Translations under genes and position numbers: made by a program
DNA from: Pseudogymnoascus destructans
Taxonomy: Eukaryota > Ascomycota > Leotiomycetes > Thelebolales > Thelebolaceae
Assembly: GCF_001641265.1 (NCBI RefSeq)
Contig: NW_020167526.1
Coordinates: 868,001-932,000 of the forward strand
DNA: 64,000 bases
Direction of reading: 5' to 3'
Notes under the pieces: model-generated
What the model was told of the DNA's origin: nothing
Database searches by the model: none
What the model saw: only the letters and a program-made list of their open reading frames with translations
Shown here: positions 40,456 through 50,859 of the stretch, piece by piece
Layout: each line of letters begins with the position of its first letter
How positions within the stretch are numbered: position 1 is the first letter of the stretch

Positions 40456-42000
40456 ATGGATATTCTACAGGTATGCTCTGTCGCCCACGCAACTGACTCT
40501 GATGAGCCATGCTAATAAATTATAGCGCCTGGCACATTTCTTGGATAGGCCACTCTTCCCATGGAAGAAGCTTATAGTGGGCTTCTCCCTCGCTCAGTAC
40601 CTTTTCGAAAGCTTCCTCTCCCTCCGTCAATACCAGGTCTTGAAGAACACTAGACCACCCAAGGTTCTCGCCAACGAGGTCTCTCAGGAGGTCTTTGATA
40701 AATCCCAGGTTCGCCAGCTCCACCCCACTTGCTATTTATCATCAAGCTAACCATACCCGAAGGCATACGGACGCGCAAAGGCGCAGTTCAGCTTCGTCTC
40801 TTCTCTCTACGGCCAAGTCCAAAATACTGCTTTCATCTACTACGATATTCTCCCGAAACTCTGGACCCTGACTGGATCATGGCTCATTCAATTTGCACCC
40901 ACCCGCTTCTCCGGCGAGATCTCCCACTCGATCGTCTTCGTCCTGACATTTATCATCATCCAACAAGTTCTTTCGCTACCTACTTCGATCTACAGCACAT
41001 TTGTCCTGGAGGAGAAATTTGGCTTCAACAAGCAGACACCTAAGGTCTTCGTTACCGATATCTTGAAATCTCAGATGCTGGCGTTCATCCTCGCCCCTCC
41101 TATTCTCGCTGGTTTCCTCAAGATCGTTCAGAAGACGGGCAACCAGTTCTTCTACTACCTCTGGCTATTCGGAGCCGCCCTCCAGGTTTTCATGATCACC
41201 GTCTACCCCATCACCATCCTGCCACTCTTTAACAAGCTCTCGCCTTTGGATCCCGGAGCCCTCAAGACCGGTGTCGAAGGCTTGGCAGCGCGCCTCAACT
41301 TCCCTCTCAAGGAGCTCTACGTTATCGATGGAAGCAAGAGAAGCGGCCACAGCAACGCCTACTTCTTCGGCCTGCCGTGGAAGAAGCACATCGTCATCTA
41401 CGACACCCTCATCGGGAAGAGTGAAACCGAGGAGGTCGTTGCCGTTCTCGCACACGAGCTCGGCCACTGGAGCCTTGGTCACACGACACGTCTATTCGCG
41501 ATCTCACAGGTATGCATGCAAAACACAACAATTGCTCAAAGTGGAAATATATTAACAATTATTCCCAGGTCCACTTCTTCTACATCTTCTCTCTCTTCTC
41601 CGTCTTCATCAATAACAAGTCCCTCTACCGCTCCTTCGGCTTCCGCACCGAAATGCCCATCATCATCGGCTTCATCCTCTTCTCCGACGCGCTCGCGCCC
41701 ATGGACACCGTGATCAAGCTGCTGATGAACATCCTCTCGCGGCGCTACGAGTTCCAAGCCGACGAATTCGCGCAGAAGCTCGGCTACCGCACCGAGCTCG
41801 CAAAGTCCCTCATCAAGCTCCAGATCCAGAACCTGAGCACCATGGACGCAGACTGGATGTACGCCACGTACCACTTCAGCCACCCGATACTGAGCGAGAG
41901 GCTGGGCGCGCTGGGGTGGCATGGCGATAAGAGCGGTGAGAGCGTGGTGGATGAGAAGAATGATGGCGCGGTGAAGGCGAGCGGACGCGACGAGTTGTAA
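40456..42000 (+). CDS. ste24: CaaX prenyl protease 1, Ste24
   Basis: Integral ER-membrane zinc metalloprotease that removes the aaX tripeptide from prenylated CaaX proteins and processes a-factor-type precursors. Four exons (40456-40470, 40526-40708, 40763-41509, 41569-42000) give 458 residues, the usual length. The first exon encodes only MDILQ. Several membrane helices are visible (for example IVFVLTFIIIQQVLSLP and LWLFGAALQVFMITVYPI). The zinc site is AVLAHELGHWSLGH (HExxH near residues 297-301), with the third ligand Glu in RRYEFQADEFA. Family marks ELYVIDGSKRSGHSNAYFFG and YATYHFSHPILSERL are present. Introns have good donors except GTTCGC after exon 2. Confidence 0.95.
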
Positions 42001-42198
42001 GGGTTGTAAAAGCTGTGCAAGCAAACAGGCGCGCACTGGGCAGATAGAGAAGGAGGAGGGGCGCAAGGAAGGAGAAGCGCCGCCTTCTTTGAAGCGAGAA
42101 TAAAAAAATGTTGTCCTTCACGCCGCTCTCATTCTCCCCTGGTGACCACCCCAACACCCCCCAAATGTAGTATCCAACCCATGAAGCCGTGACCACAC

Positions 42199-42756
42199 TC
42201 ACGCACTAGCGCCCTTCCTCGCCTTCTCGGCCTTCTCCCTCTTCAGCGCCTTCTCCTTCTCCTTCTTATCCCTCTTCCTCGCCTCCTTATCCTGTTTCTG
42301 CCCCGCCGCATCCGTCACCTTCACCTCCAGTGCCTCCCCTGCGCCCTCCTCAATCGCTACCACCGTTTCCCCTCCAAGCTCCCCAAGACCAACACTTTGC
42401 TCCCGCTGATACTCATCCAGATCCTGCCACCCATCCGTTCCCATCTCCTCATCCGCGTTCTTCCCCTCCTTTGTGTCGTCGACAACGGCATTGGCGTCCC
42501 CTTCGGCCAGATCAAGTGTAGGCGCCAACCACTCCCCTCTCAGCCCGGCTTCGACGCGGCGGAGGTGCTGGATTGTAAGGTTGGAGGCTGCGTCGGAGGG
42601 GGCGATGGGGCCGGTGGGTTGGAGGGTCGCGTTGGGGAGGAGGGAGGGGGATGTGCTGGCGGCGGTGAGGTAGGTGGTTAGGTGGGTGAGGGCAAGGGAG
42701 GGAGAGATGGGGTGGGAGGGCTTGGAGTGGTGGGGGGGGAAGGAGGTGGTGGACAT
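42199..42756 (-). CDS. putative RNA polymerase I subunit RPA14-like protein
   Basis: 185 residues, intronless. The N-terminal half has SPSLALTHLTTYLTAAS and SNLTIQHLRRVEAGLRGEWL, which resembles fungal RPA14-type (A14) subunits that form a heterodimer with A43. The C-terminal part is acidic then strongly basic (ARKRDKKEKEKALKREKAEK), likely coiled coil and nuclear signal. The similarity is short and read from memory of the family, so this is a tentative call; a conserved fungal protein of unknown function is the alternative. It diverges from the bL34m gene across 322 bp. Confidence 0.5.
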   Translation of the reverse strand: MSTTSFPPHHSKPSHPISPSLALTHLTTYLTAASTSPSLLPNATLQPTGPIAPSDAASNLTIQHLRRVEAGLRGEWLAPTLDLAEGDANAVVDDTKEGKNADEEMGTDGWQDLDEYQREQSVGLGELGGETVVAIEEGAGEALEVKVTDAAGQKQDKEARKRDKKEKEKALKREKAEKARKGASA

Positions 42757-43078
42757 TTTGGCGAGTGTGGTGGTTTTGGTGTGGGTGTTGGGAGTTTTGT
42801 GTGTGGGCGGCTGTATATGTGTATATTTGGTTCGTTTGTCCCAACGCAGTTATTGCCGCTTTAGAAAGAAAGAACGTTGTTCGTTGGACTTCTCGTAGAA
42901 AAATTGAGGGCGGATTGGAACTCTAATCGCCCGGATGATTTTGGCTCAAGAAATTATTTGAGGAAGCGGAACCTACTCCGCTAGCGCGGATTGGAATTTG
43001 GCAACGGCCGCCGACGCACAACCACGACGAGCCCAGCACCACCCGCGTCGTCTGCGCAACAACACGTCAATTGACACC
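42757..43078. promoter_or_regulatory. divergent promoter region, RPA14-like / bL34m
   Basis: Shared 322-bp upstream region. GCGGATTGGAA occurs twice (near 42911 and 42986), and a small inverted repeat GCGGAAC-CTA-CTCCGC lies near 42966. These are candidate protein-binding sites, otherwise unassigned. Confidence 0.4.
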
Positions 43079-43598
43079 ATGTTCTCCCTACGCTCTTCAA
43101 GAGGCGTTACTGCGGCTCTGAAGCCGGTTATGCAGGTGAGGGCTGTTAAATCCGCTGCGTCTCAAGCTTCGAGGTTCGTCTACTATCCCTCCCTTCCTTC
43201 CTACTCTCCCGTCACCTTGAGCCGCAACAAATACCACAGCTCCACCCCGTTCAATATACCAACTCTCCCGCAGAACCTTCAGCATCCTCACCCCCCTCCG
43301 CCCCTCCCTCCAGCCCCGCGCCCTCACCCGCGCCCCTACCTCCGTATCCTGCGCCGCCATCGACAGCACCACCACCACCAGCGCGTCGAGCAGCGAGATC
43401 CTCGACCTCCTTCCCAAAATCAGCACGCACCCCTCTCTAGTGGGCATTCAAGTGCGTTGCGGGCCGCGGAATACGTTTAGCCCGTCGCATTTTGTGAGGA
43501 AGAGGAGGCATGGGTTTTTGTCGAGGTTGAGGACGAGGAAGGGGAGGGCGACGCTGCAGAGGAGGAAGAGTAAGAATAGGAGTACTTTGAGTCATTAG
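43079..43598 (+). CDS. mrpl34: mitochondrial large ribosomal subunit protein bL34m
   Basis: Two exons (43079-43173 and 43274-43598) give 139 residues. The N-terminal 70 residues form an Arg/Ser/Thr/Ala-rich presequence (SRTFSILTPLRPSLQPRALT after splicing). The mature end is the bacterial L34 signature: CGPRNTFSPSHFVRKRRHGF, then LSRLRTRKGRATLQRRK, ending in a short fungal extension (RSTLSH). The splice choice (AG|GTTCGT to CCGCAG|A) is set by frame and by the presequence-like product. Another acceptor further downstream is possible. Confidence 0.9.
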
Positions 43599-44710
43599 AG
43601 GGGGAAGGGATGGGCGGGAGCGGAGAGGAGAGGTGGAGGGTATGTGTGTTGAGTATTGAGATGGGAGGGAGAAAGAAAAGATGGCGATGTGATCGATTCT
43701 GGGAGGATGTGTAGTGTATACTTATGGGCATATTGGGGCATAGATATTGGGAAAGAAAACAGAATGAAGGAACAATATACTCCCAACGAGCATGTTTCCT
43801 ACAGTGTTATTTCACTTGCCAGTGGATTGTGAGATGTCGTCCAGAAGCACACCAGCAAACTAGCAAGCACGAAGTGTAGGAGGTCCACAGCCAAAATCAG
43901 GAGCAAAACTTGCGGGCTCTTCCCCAACCTCGCATTCCCACCCAATAGCCCTCCTCAGAAAAGGCACGAACCGTGATCTCAGTAGTTTGACAGCTAAATC
44001 AATACCATCATTTTGGTAATACTGTAGACGCCAAGCGGAGCTGCGCAGTACTTATTCTAGAAATCCCACAGTGGATCACGCATCTTATTTCTTATTGTGA
44101 CGTCCCCCCCGGCTCCGATACCACCCCCCAAACCTGGAAACCACCTCGGTCGGATTCCATTAAGGAAGGCAGAGGACAGGACAGGGTCAGACATCTGCCC
44201 TCTCAGGGGCCAGGTCGGAGGGACAGGCTTTCATGGTATGTGAGGATGGGGGTGGGAAAGTCGGGGGCCGCGGCCAGAATGTCGGCCTTGTATGGAGGTA
44301 TGCAAGGAGCGCTTTTCTTTCTCTTCAGCAGCGTACAGACGTGCCACAGGCCTGAGGCTACCCTACGATACTCAAATCCCCCAAGTATCACCAACGTCAG
44401 CCACGTCGGAGGTCGGAGGGAGGGAGGGCATCCTGACCTCGTTCAGACAGTTGTGTTGCGGACTATGCTATACTGGTACGGCCATGATTGCCCCACTTCA
44501 CCCCTTTTTCTGTTTTTCTGTTTTTCTGTTTTTCTGATCCTGGTTGGAGATCGCTGGGCGGTGGTGGGCGTGGCGGTATTAGGCGCGCAGATGGAGGAGG
44601 TAAGCCTGTCTGTATCGAAGTAAGTACCTCCTTACTGCTCAACTACCGTCTACCAGCATCTTGGTGGTATAGCACGGAATCCGAAGTCAGTTTCGTACTC
44701 AGATCAAGAG

Positions 44711-44845
44711 GCAAGAAACAAGAAACAAGAGGCAAGAAACAAGAGGCAAGAAGCAAGAAACAAGAAACAAGAAACAAGAAACAAGAAACAAGAAACAAGA
44801 AACAAGAAACAAGAAACAAGAAACAAGAAACAAGAAACAAGAAAC
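44711..44845. repeat. 7-bp microsatellite (CAAGAAA)n
   Basis: About nineteen units of CAAGAAA and close variants (CAAGAGG, CAAGAAG). The last dozen are perfect and the first few varied, suggesting expansion from the right end. Confidence 0.9.
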
Positions 44846-45261
44846 CCGGAATAATAAACCCGGACTAATACTGCCATGATGCATGATTCTATTGTTGGTA
44901 GTTGGTAGTGGTGCCTGTTCGGCCCTCTCTCCTCTCCGTCCCTTCACCCTTCACCATCGCCATCGTTCCCCATCACACCCCCCGTCAGTTTAGTGGCCGC
45001 AGAGGAGACTGGGGGGGAAAGAAAAGACTGGGGGTGTTGGTGGTGGTGTACTTGCTGTTACAGTATATGATGTGGTACATACAAATGGCAAGTCACTAAA
45101 TAGGGTGTTTGAGGGGCGTATTTGGGGGGGCCTGTCCTATCGGCACATCTAACCCTCCACTAGTCCTTCCCCACCCTTCCACTCTTCCCTTCCACCCTTC
45201 CCTTTTCCACCCTTGCCTTTTCCACCAGTCCACCAATCCACCAATCCACCAATCCAAACTC

Positions 45262-45296
45262 CCCTTTACCCTTTACCCTTTACCCTTTACCCTTTA
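45262..45296. repeat. 7-bp repeat (CCCTTTA)x5
   Basis: Five tandem copies. Superficially telomere-like but not the TTAGGG/CCCTAA repeat of filamentous fungi. Confidence 0.85.
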
Positions 45297-45640
45297 CACC
45301 ACTACCACCACCACTACTACTACCACCACCACTACCACCACCACTACCACCACCACCACCACCACCACTACACTACCACTACCACCACCACTACCACTAC
45401 TACCACCACTACCACTACCAACCACCACTACCACCACTACCACCACTACCACTACACCACCACCACCACTACCACTACACCACCACCACCACAACCACTT
45501 CTACCACCACCACCACAACCACTTCTACCACCACTACCACTACTACCACAACTACTACTACCACCACTACCACTACCACCACCACCACTTCCACTACTAC
45601 CACCACCACCACAACCACTACCACCACTACCACTTCCACC
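45297..45640. repeat. triplet microsatellite (ACC/ACT)n
   Basis: About 340 bp composed almost entirely of ACC and ACT triplets with a few single-base slips. The plus strand has no G at all here. Confidence 0.9.
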
Positions 45641-46137
45641 CATCCTAAACTCTCTCTCCTTACACAATTCAAACCTACTTTTGCTCACTCAGCTTTTGGC
45701 TTACCCTTTCGAAAAAAACAACTATACAACCTTCTCCCCTCCAGCTACGGCCATTTCAATCTTGTGGTACGTCAATTTCCCCTTCAGCGTCCTTAGTCTG
45801 GGGTAGTGCGGGTCGCTATTACCTATCTGGGCGTGTTTGATTTCGCTTGCCCAGCGACAAAGCGACAAGGAGCTTGCTTCGGACATCCGCCTTTTGTTCT
45901 TTCCTTGTACACTTCTGTCACCAGCGCTTCTTCACACGCTGTGGATGAGTTTGGCGATATATCATCACGCTCACAATAATATCACAAAGACTTTTGGTCG
46001 CCCCTTACTAACACACAATCTCGTCAACAGCCACCACCTCCTGTCGCCCCCAACTTCCCCACTCACATCGCACGACAACATCCTCCCTTCAGTCATCAAC
46101 ACCAACACAGTGATCACCGCAAGGGACATCAGCCACG

Positions 46138-47419
46138 ATGGGTTGCGGTATGAGCACAGAAGAGAAGGAGGGCAAGGCCCGGAACGAGGAGATTGAGAAC
46201 CAATTGAAGAGAGACAAGATGATGCAGCGCAATGAGATCAAGATGCTCTTGCTAGGTCAGTCACATCCACCGACTCCGATCTTGGAGTGCCACAACCCTC
46301 TAACCCCCTCCAGGTGCCGGTGAATCCGGAAAGTCCACCATCTTGAAGCAGATGAAGCTCATCCACGAGGGCGGCTACTCACGCGACGAGCGCGAGTCGT
46401 TCAAGGAGATCATCTTCAGCAACACAGTCCAGTCGATGCGCGTCATCCTGGAGGCGATGGAGTCGCTCGAGCTGCCACTCGACGACCAGCGCGCCGAATA
46501 CCACGTTCAGACTATTTTCATGCAGCCACAACAGATCGAGGGTGACAACCTGCCTCCGGAGGTTGGCAACGCCATCGAGGCGCTTTGGAAGGATGTTGGT
46601 GTCCAGGGCTGCTTCAAGCGCTCCAGGGAGTACCAATTGAACGATTCCGCACGATAGTAAGTACTCCTGTACAACTGTGTCGCCCAGCACGAACAACACT
46701 TATGGGACTACAAACGTCCTATCGTTTGAGGCATATCCAAATCGCAATACTGACTTCATTCTTAGCTACTTCGACAACATCTCGCGCATCGCCCAGCACG
46801 ACTACATGCCAAACGACCAGGATGTCCTGAGGTCTCGTGTTAAGACCACGGGTATTACGGAGACCACATTCATCATTGGCGAGCTCACATACAGGATGTT
46901 CGACGTCGGTGGACAACGCTCTGAGCGTAAGAAGTGGATCCATTGCTTCGAGAATGTCACCACCATTCTCTTCCTGGTCGCCATCTCCGAATACGATCAA
47001 CTTCTCTTCGAAGACGAGACCGTGAACCGCATGCAGGAGGCTCTCACCCTGTTCGACTCGATCTGCAACTCCAGGTGGTTCACCAAGACGTCGATCATCC
47101 TGTTCCTGAACAAGATCGATCGCTTCAAGGAGAAGCTTACCGTGTCGCCAATGAAGAACTACTTCCCCGACTACGAGGGTGGAGACGACTACTCGGCGGC
47201 TTGCGACTACATCTTGAACAGATTCGTCAGCCTGAACCAGCACGAGGCAAAACAAATTTATACCCATTTCACTTGCGCAACCGACACAACGCAGATCCGC
47301 TTCGTCATGGCGGCTGTAAATGGTACGCTCTCACCCGATTTCTGTCTCTAGATGTTCGTTTACTAACAATCCCAGACATCATTATCCAGGAGAACCTTCG
47401 CCTCTGTGGCCTGATCTAG
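46138..47419 (+). CDS. gna1: heterotrimeric G protein alpha subunit, fungal group I
   Basis: Membrane-bound GTPase switch for growth, conidiation and mating signalling in filamentous fungi. Four exons (46138-46255, 46314-46656, 46766-47322, 47376-47419) give exactly 353 residues, the standard length. N-myristoylation signal MGCGMS with a palmitoylatable Cys. G1 is LLLGAGESGKST, split by intron 1 inside its second Gly codon. Switch I Arg/Thr lies in RSRVKTTGITE, G3 is DVGGQRSERKKW, G4 is FLNKIDRFKEKL and G5 is FTCATDTTQI. The C terminus LRLCGLI has Cys at position -4, the pertussis-toxin site of Gi-type proteins. Intron 3 has an ideal branch site (TACTAACAA). Confidence 0.97.
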
Positions 47420-48657
47420 ACGCACGAACCATCCGGATACCCAATCTCGTTTTTATCAAAGCACACATCGAATCCACACACACGGCGTTACTGCGTTCTG
47501 AGCATGTTTCTTGGTGTCCACCCACACAGCGCCTGACGCGACATTTGGGTCTCTCTGTATTTGGCTACTATACCAATCATGCGTCCCCTTACGAGCGAAT
47601 AAATCCACCTGAAATTTTCACACCAATTGCATATTGCCTTTCACGTCTGCCGCCCAAAATCCACTCTCTCAAACCTTCCATAACGACGAGATTGACCGAA
47701 CCCACTTCCGAACCGGTTGATTTATAAAAGAATACCTTTCAAAATGGCGGGCTGGAAGACAAGTTGCATTGGGTGCGATAATTTCACGTGGACCTACAAT
47801 TATTCATCCCTCAAGAGCGGGTCGTCGTCCCCTTGTTGTATGAAATGTTTTTTTCGCCCACCACAACCCATTTTAATGTGTCTATTTACAACCTTTTCAT
47901 TCCCTTGTTTCCTTTATAGTGCTTTGTGTCATCTTACGATCTCGACCGGCGCATGACTGAGATTCTTTCCCCTTTGATTTTTTTGCCAGGGATTTGGCGG
48001 AAGGGGAGGATCAACCATGTTCTTTTTTGGTTTCTTTGTTAGTATTTTTACATAATGGGGATTTGAGAGCCAACTGAAAAAGAGGAAGACGGAGGTGGGA
48101 GAGGAGGGATGAATGAAGGGAAGGGAAAGGGGGGGATTATTCACGATGCGTTTATGTGATGATGGTTGGAGGGGGAGGACTGTTATGGTTTCGGGAGATA
48201 GGAGAGCAATGTGCGTTGGATCTTCTTCTGTTGGACTTGTGGCGATGTGATGGGGGGAGAATGAATAGGATTTTTGTACATGTTTGTGTGTGTGCATGGG
48301 ATGTGATGTGATCTGATGACTTGATATGGCTTCTTCTAGACGGATGTGCACGAACTTGTGACGGTGTATATGAGTCCCATCCGTTGGTGTGCTGACATCA
48401 ACTCCCGTCGTAGCATCAGGTTTTGTTCACGACATCAGGTATACACAGTTCCCACAAGCCAAATGAAAGGTTTGGCTTAATGAATGAGTCCCTTGCTATT
48501 ATTCATCGTTCAGTAGTAGACAGTCCAAACTCGTATGCCGCGATAGTGGTGCAATACCTTACCGTGCAAGCAAGGGAGAAACTCACCTACTTTGCGACAT
48601 CCCTCACCTCGCCTCAATATTCCTACATAAACCCCGCCATCCCCCACAACAGCAACG
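47420..48657. other. 3' flank of G-alpha and promoter of ram2
   Basis: 1.2 kb without a gene. The first few hundred bases are probably 3' UTR. Short open frames have no family-like features. Confidence 0.4.
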
Positions 48658-50458
48658 ATGGCTCCCAAGGGCAAGCAACAATCCCGTAAGTACCACTTAT
48701 ATTCACGTCCTTTTATGGAAACGGCACTTTTTCAAGGCTGGCCTTTCCGTAATTTGCACAACCTATGACGTGGACTATGAGCTCTAACGTATAAATTTCT
48801 ACAGAGAAGCAAGCGGCGTCAAAACAGCCTCAACCGACTGAGTACAAGACTATAGGTGAAAAGCGACGTGCTGAATATCTTGCCTCGAGAGCTCTACAGG
48901 TTCTCCACGATACGAAAGGCTGGGACGGGCTCACGGCCGCCGAAAAGACTGCATACTCCACCTTCGCCCTGCTCGAATCCGAGGCCTACACGACCTGGAG
49001 CGCACCACTCCAAAAGGACTTTCTCAAGCTCGTTGACCAGCTCAAGATCCAGCAACCACTGCCGGAGCCATACCCGCTAGGCAAAGACAGGAGGGGAAAT
49101 AATATCGAGGATTACACGCTCCCGCAGTACGAAGCGTGGAAGGACGACGAGGAGAAACTGAGGATACTGAAATGGGAGAGTGAGACCTTTAGAGAGAAGT
49201 GGGCGAAGCAGCATTACAAACCCAGTACGGAGCCCAGTAGCGCCGACGCGGAGTATATCAAGAAGTGCATCTGGGAGCCGGAGACTACGGATTTGGATTT
49301 TGAGAAGGTGGATGAGGAGACAAGGCGCCCTTTGACGGAAGAAGATAGGCTGCACGAGCAGAAGCGGAGAGCTGAGATTGTGAAAATGGAGTCGGGAAAG
49401 CAGGTTGGGAGATATGAGGGGGATCCTACTTGGGATGATGTGACGCCCATTCCACAGGACGATGGGAAGAACCCATTAGCAGCTATTGCCTACACCGACG
49501 AGTACGCGGAAGGTATGTCGTGCCAATCCCAGCCTTTTTACCCCGCTAACTCGTCGTAATAGCTATATCTTACCTCCGCGCCGTCATGGCATCCAAAGAG
49601 CACTCCCCGCGAGCTCTAGCACTAACATCCCACATCATCAGCCTCAACCCCGCCCACTACACCGTCTGGCTCTACCGCGCCAGCACGCTCTTCGCGCTCA
49701 CCTTCGTCCTCTCCGACGAACTCGCGTGGCTCAACGAGGTCGCCCTCAACAACCAGAAGAACTACCAGATCTGGCACCACCGCCAGCTCCTGATTGATAA
49801 CCTGTACCCGACCATCTCCGCATCGCGCGAGAAGGTTCTAGAGCTGGCGGAGTCGGAGATGACGTTTCTGACGCAGATGTTCGCGGAGGATAGCAAGAAT
49901 TACCATGTTTGGAGTTATCGCCAATACCTCGTCCGCAAGCTCGATTTATTCCCCAGCCAGTGCGAGGACCCCTCTGAGCTCAGGGCGGTGGAGAAGTTGA
50001 TCGAGGAGGATGTGAGGAATAACTCCGCCTGGTCGCACCGGTTCTTCCTCGTCTTCTCGGACCCGGGGAACTCGACACAGGGGTCGAAGGCGACGGAGGT
50101 AGACCCGAAAATCCCGGCTGAGATACTCGATCGCGAGATCAGGGTCGCGGAAAACGCGATCTATCTCGCGCCGCAGAACCAGAGTCCGTGGAACTTTCTA
50201 AGGGGGGTGTTGAGGAAGGGGGGGAGGGAGTTAAAGTCTGAGGAGGGGTTTGCGGGGGAGTTTGTTAAACTTGGAGACGGGGAGGGGGAGGAGGTGAGGA
50301 GCTCGCATGCGTTGGATTTTTTGGCCGATGTGTGGGTTGAGAAAGGGGAGGCGGAGAGGGCGGATGCGGCGTTGAGGTTGTTGGGGGAGAAGTATGATGG
50401 GGTGAGGAGGAATTATTGGGAGTGGAGGCGGGCGGCTTTGGGTGAGGCCAAGGCATAG
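48658..50458 (+). CDS. ram2: protein farnesyl/geranylgeranyltransferase alpha subunit with N-terminal extension
   Basis: Shared alpha subunit of farnesyltransferase and type I geranylgeranyltransferase. Three exons (48658-48685, 48805-49512, 49563-50458) give 543 residues. The last 330 hold the family: WDDVTPIPQDDG at the start, then PPTA repeats NPAHYTVWLYR, NYQIWHHRQLL, NYHVWSYRQYL, NNSAWSHRFFL and NQSPWNFLRGV. The catalytic Lys expected near the first repeats was not assigned. The first roughly 205 residues (MAPKGKQQSQKQ, then ALQVLHDTKGWDGLTAAEK and IEDYTLPQYEAWKDDEEKLR) form one continuous frame with the enzyme but are absent from the usual 330-380-residue proteins. An internal in-frame ATG at 49387 would give a normal-length enzyme. 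The extension has its own intron with a consensus donor, so it is probably expressed. Confidence 0.9.
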
Positions 50459-50859
50459 GTTATGTCCTCGAGAGGTTCAACATGGCATGGTTGATGACTG
50501 GGGCGTTAAAGATATGTTATTGTTAACAGCTGAAATTGAGAACGATGGTTTGGAATAAGTTGAGATTTGGGTTTCATTGAGATTAAGTGAAATTGATTGA
50601 ATTGGGTGTTGTTAATTATGCTGTTTCTGTTCTCCATGCCGTTGCTAAGCTTGCGTCCGTTTCCCAAACTTGTAAAATCCAGTTCCATCCCCCCTCCCAT
50701 AAAGCAATGCAGACACCCATTCCCCACCAGAAAGAAATCCGTCGAGTGCCTGGTCATACCTACCCCCAACCGCAGAAAGCGCTCACGACTCCAGATTGGA
50801 AAAAAAAAGGGGCGCAGCATCGTACTCTTCTCGAGGACAACATCCCCCAATGACCCCAA
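50459..50859. other. convergent 3' region, ram2 / BRCT-WGR gene
   Basis: 401 bp, no gene. Contains A-rich stretches suited to 3' ends on both strands. Confidence 0.4.

Larger units (their letters stand above)
43599..46137. other. 2.5-kb gene-free, repeat-rich interval upstream of the G-alpha gene
   Basis: No convincing protein or RNA gene. It holds several simple repeats listed separately and probably the G-alpha promoter with a long 5' leader. Open frames across 45.1-45.8 kb are products of the triplet repeat, not genes. Confidence 0.55.

Noticed and set aside
45262..45296. Telomere-like CCCTTTA repeats
   Set aside because: Filamentous fungi use CCCTAA/TTAGGG. Only five units, embedded in other simple repeats.
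45109..45806. Thr/His/Pro-rich open frames (up to 197 codons) and poly-Val/Gly frames on the other strand
   Set aside because: They are the translated ACC/ACT microsatellite; all frames stay open because the repeat has no stop codon.
21130..50458. Isoprenoid/prenylation gene cluster (erg12, ste24, ram2)
   Set aside because: The genes are 9-29 kb apart on different strands with unrelated genes between them; chance proximity is the simpler reading.
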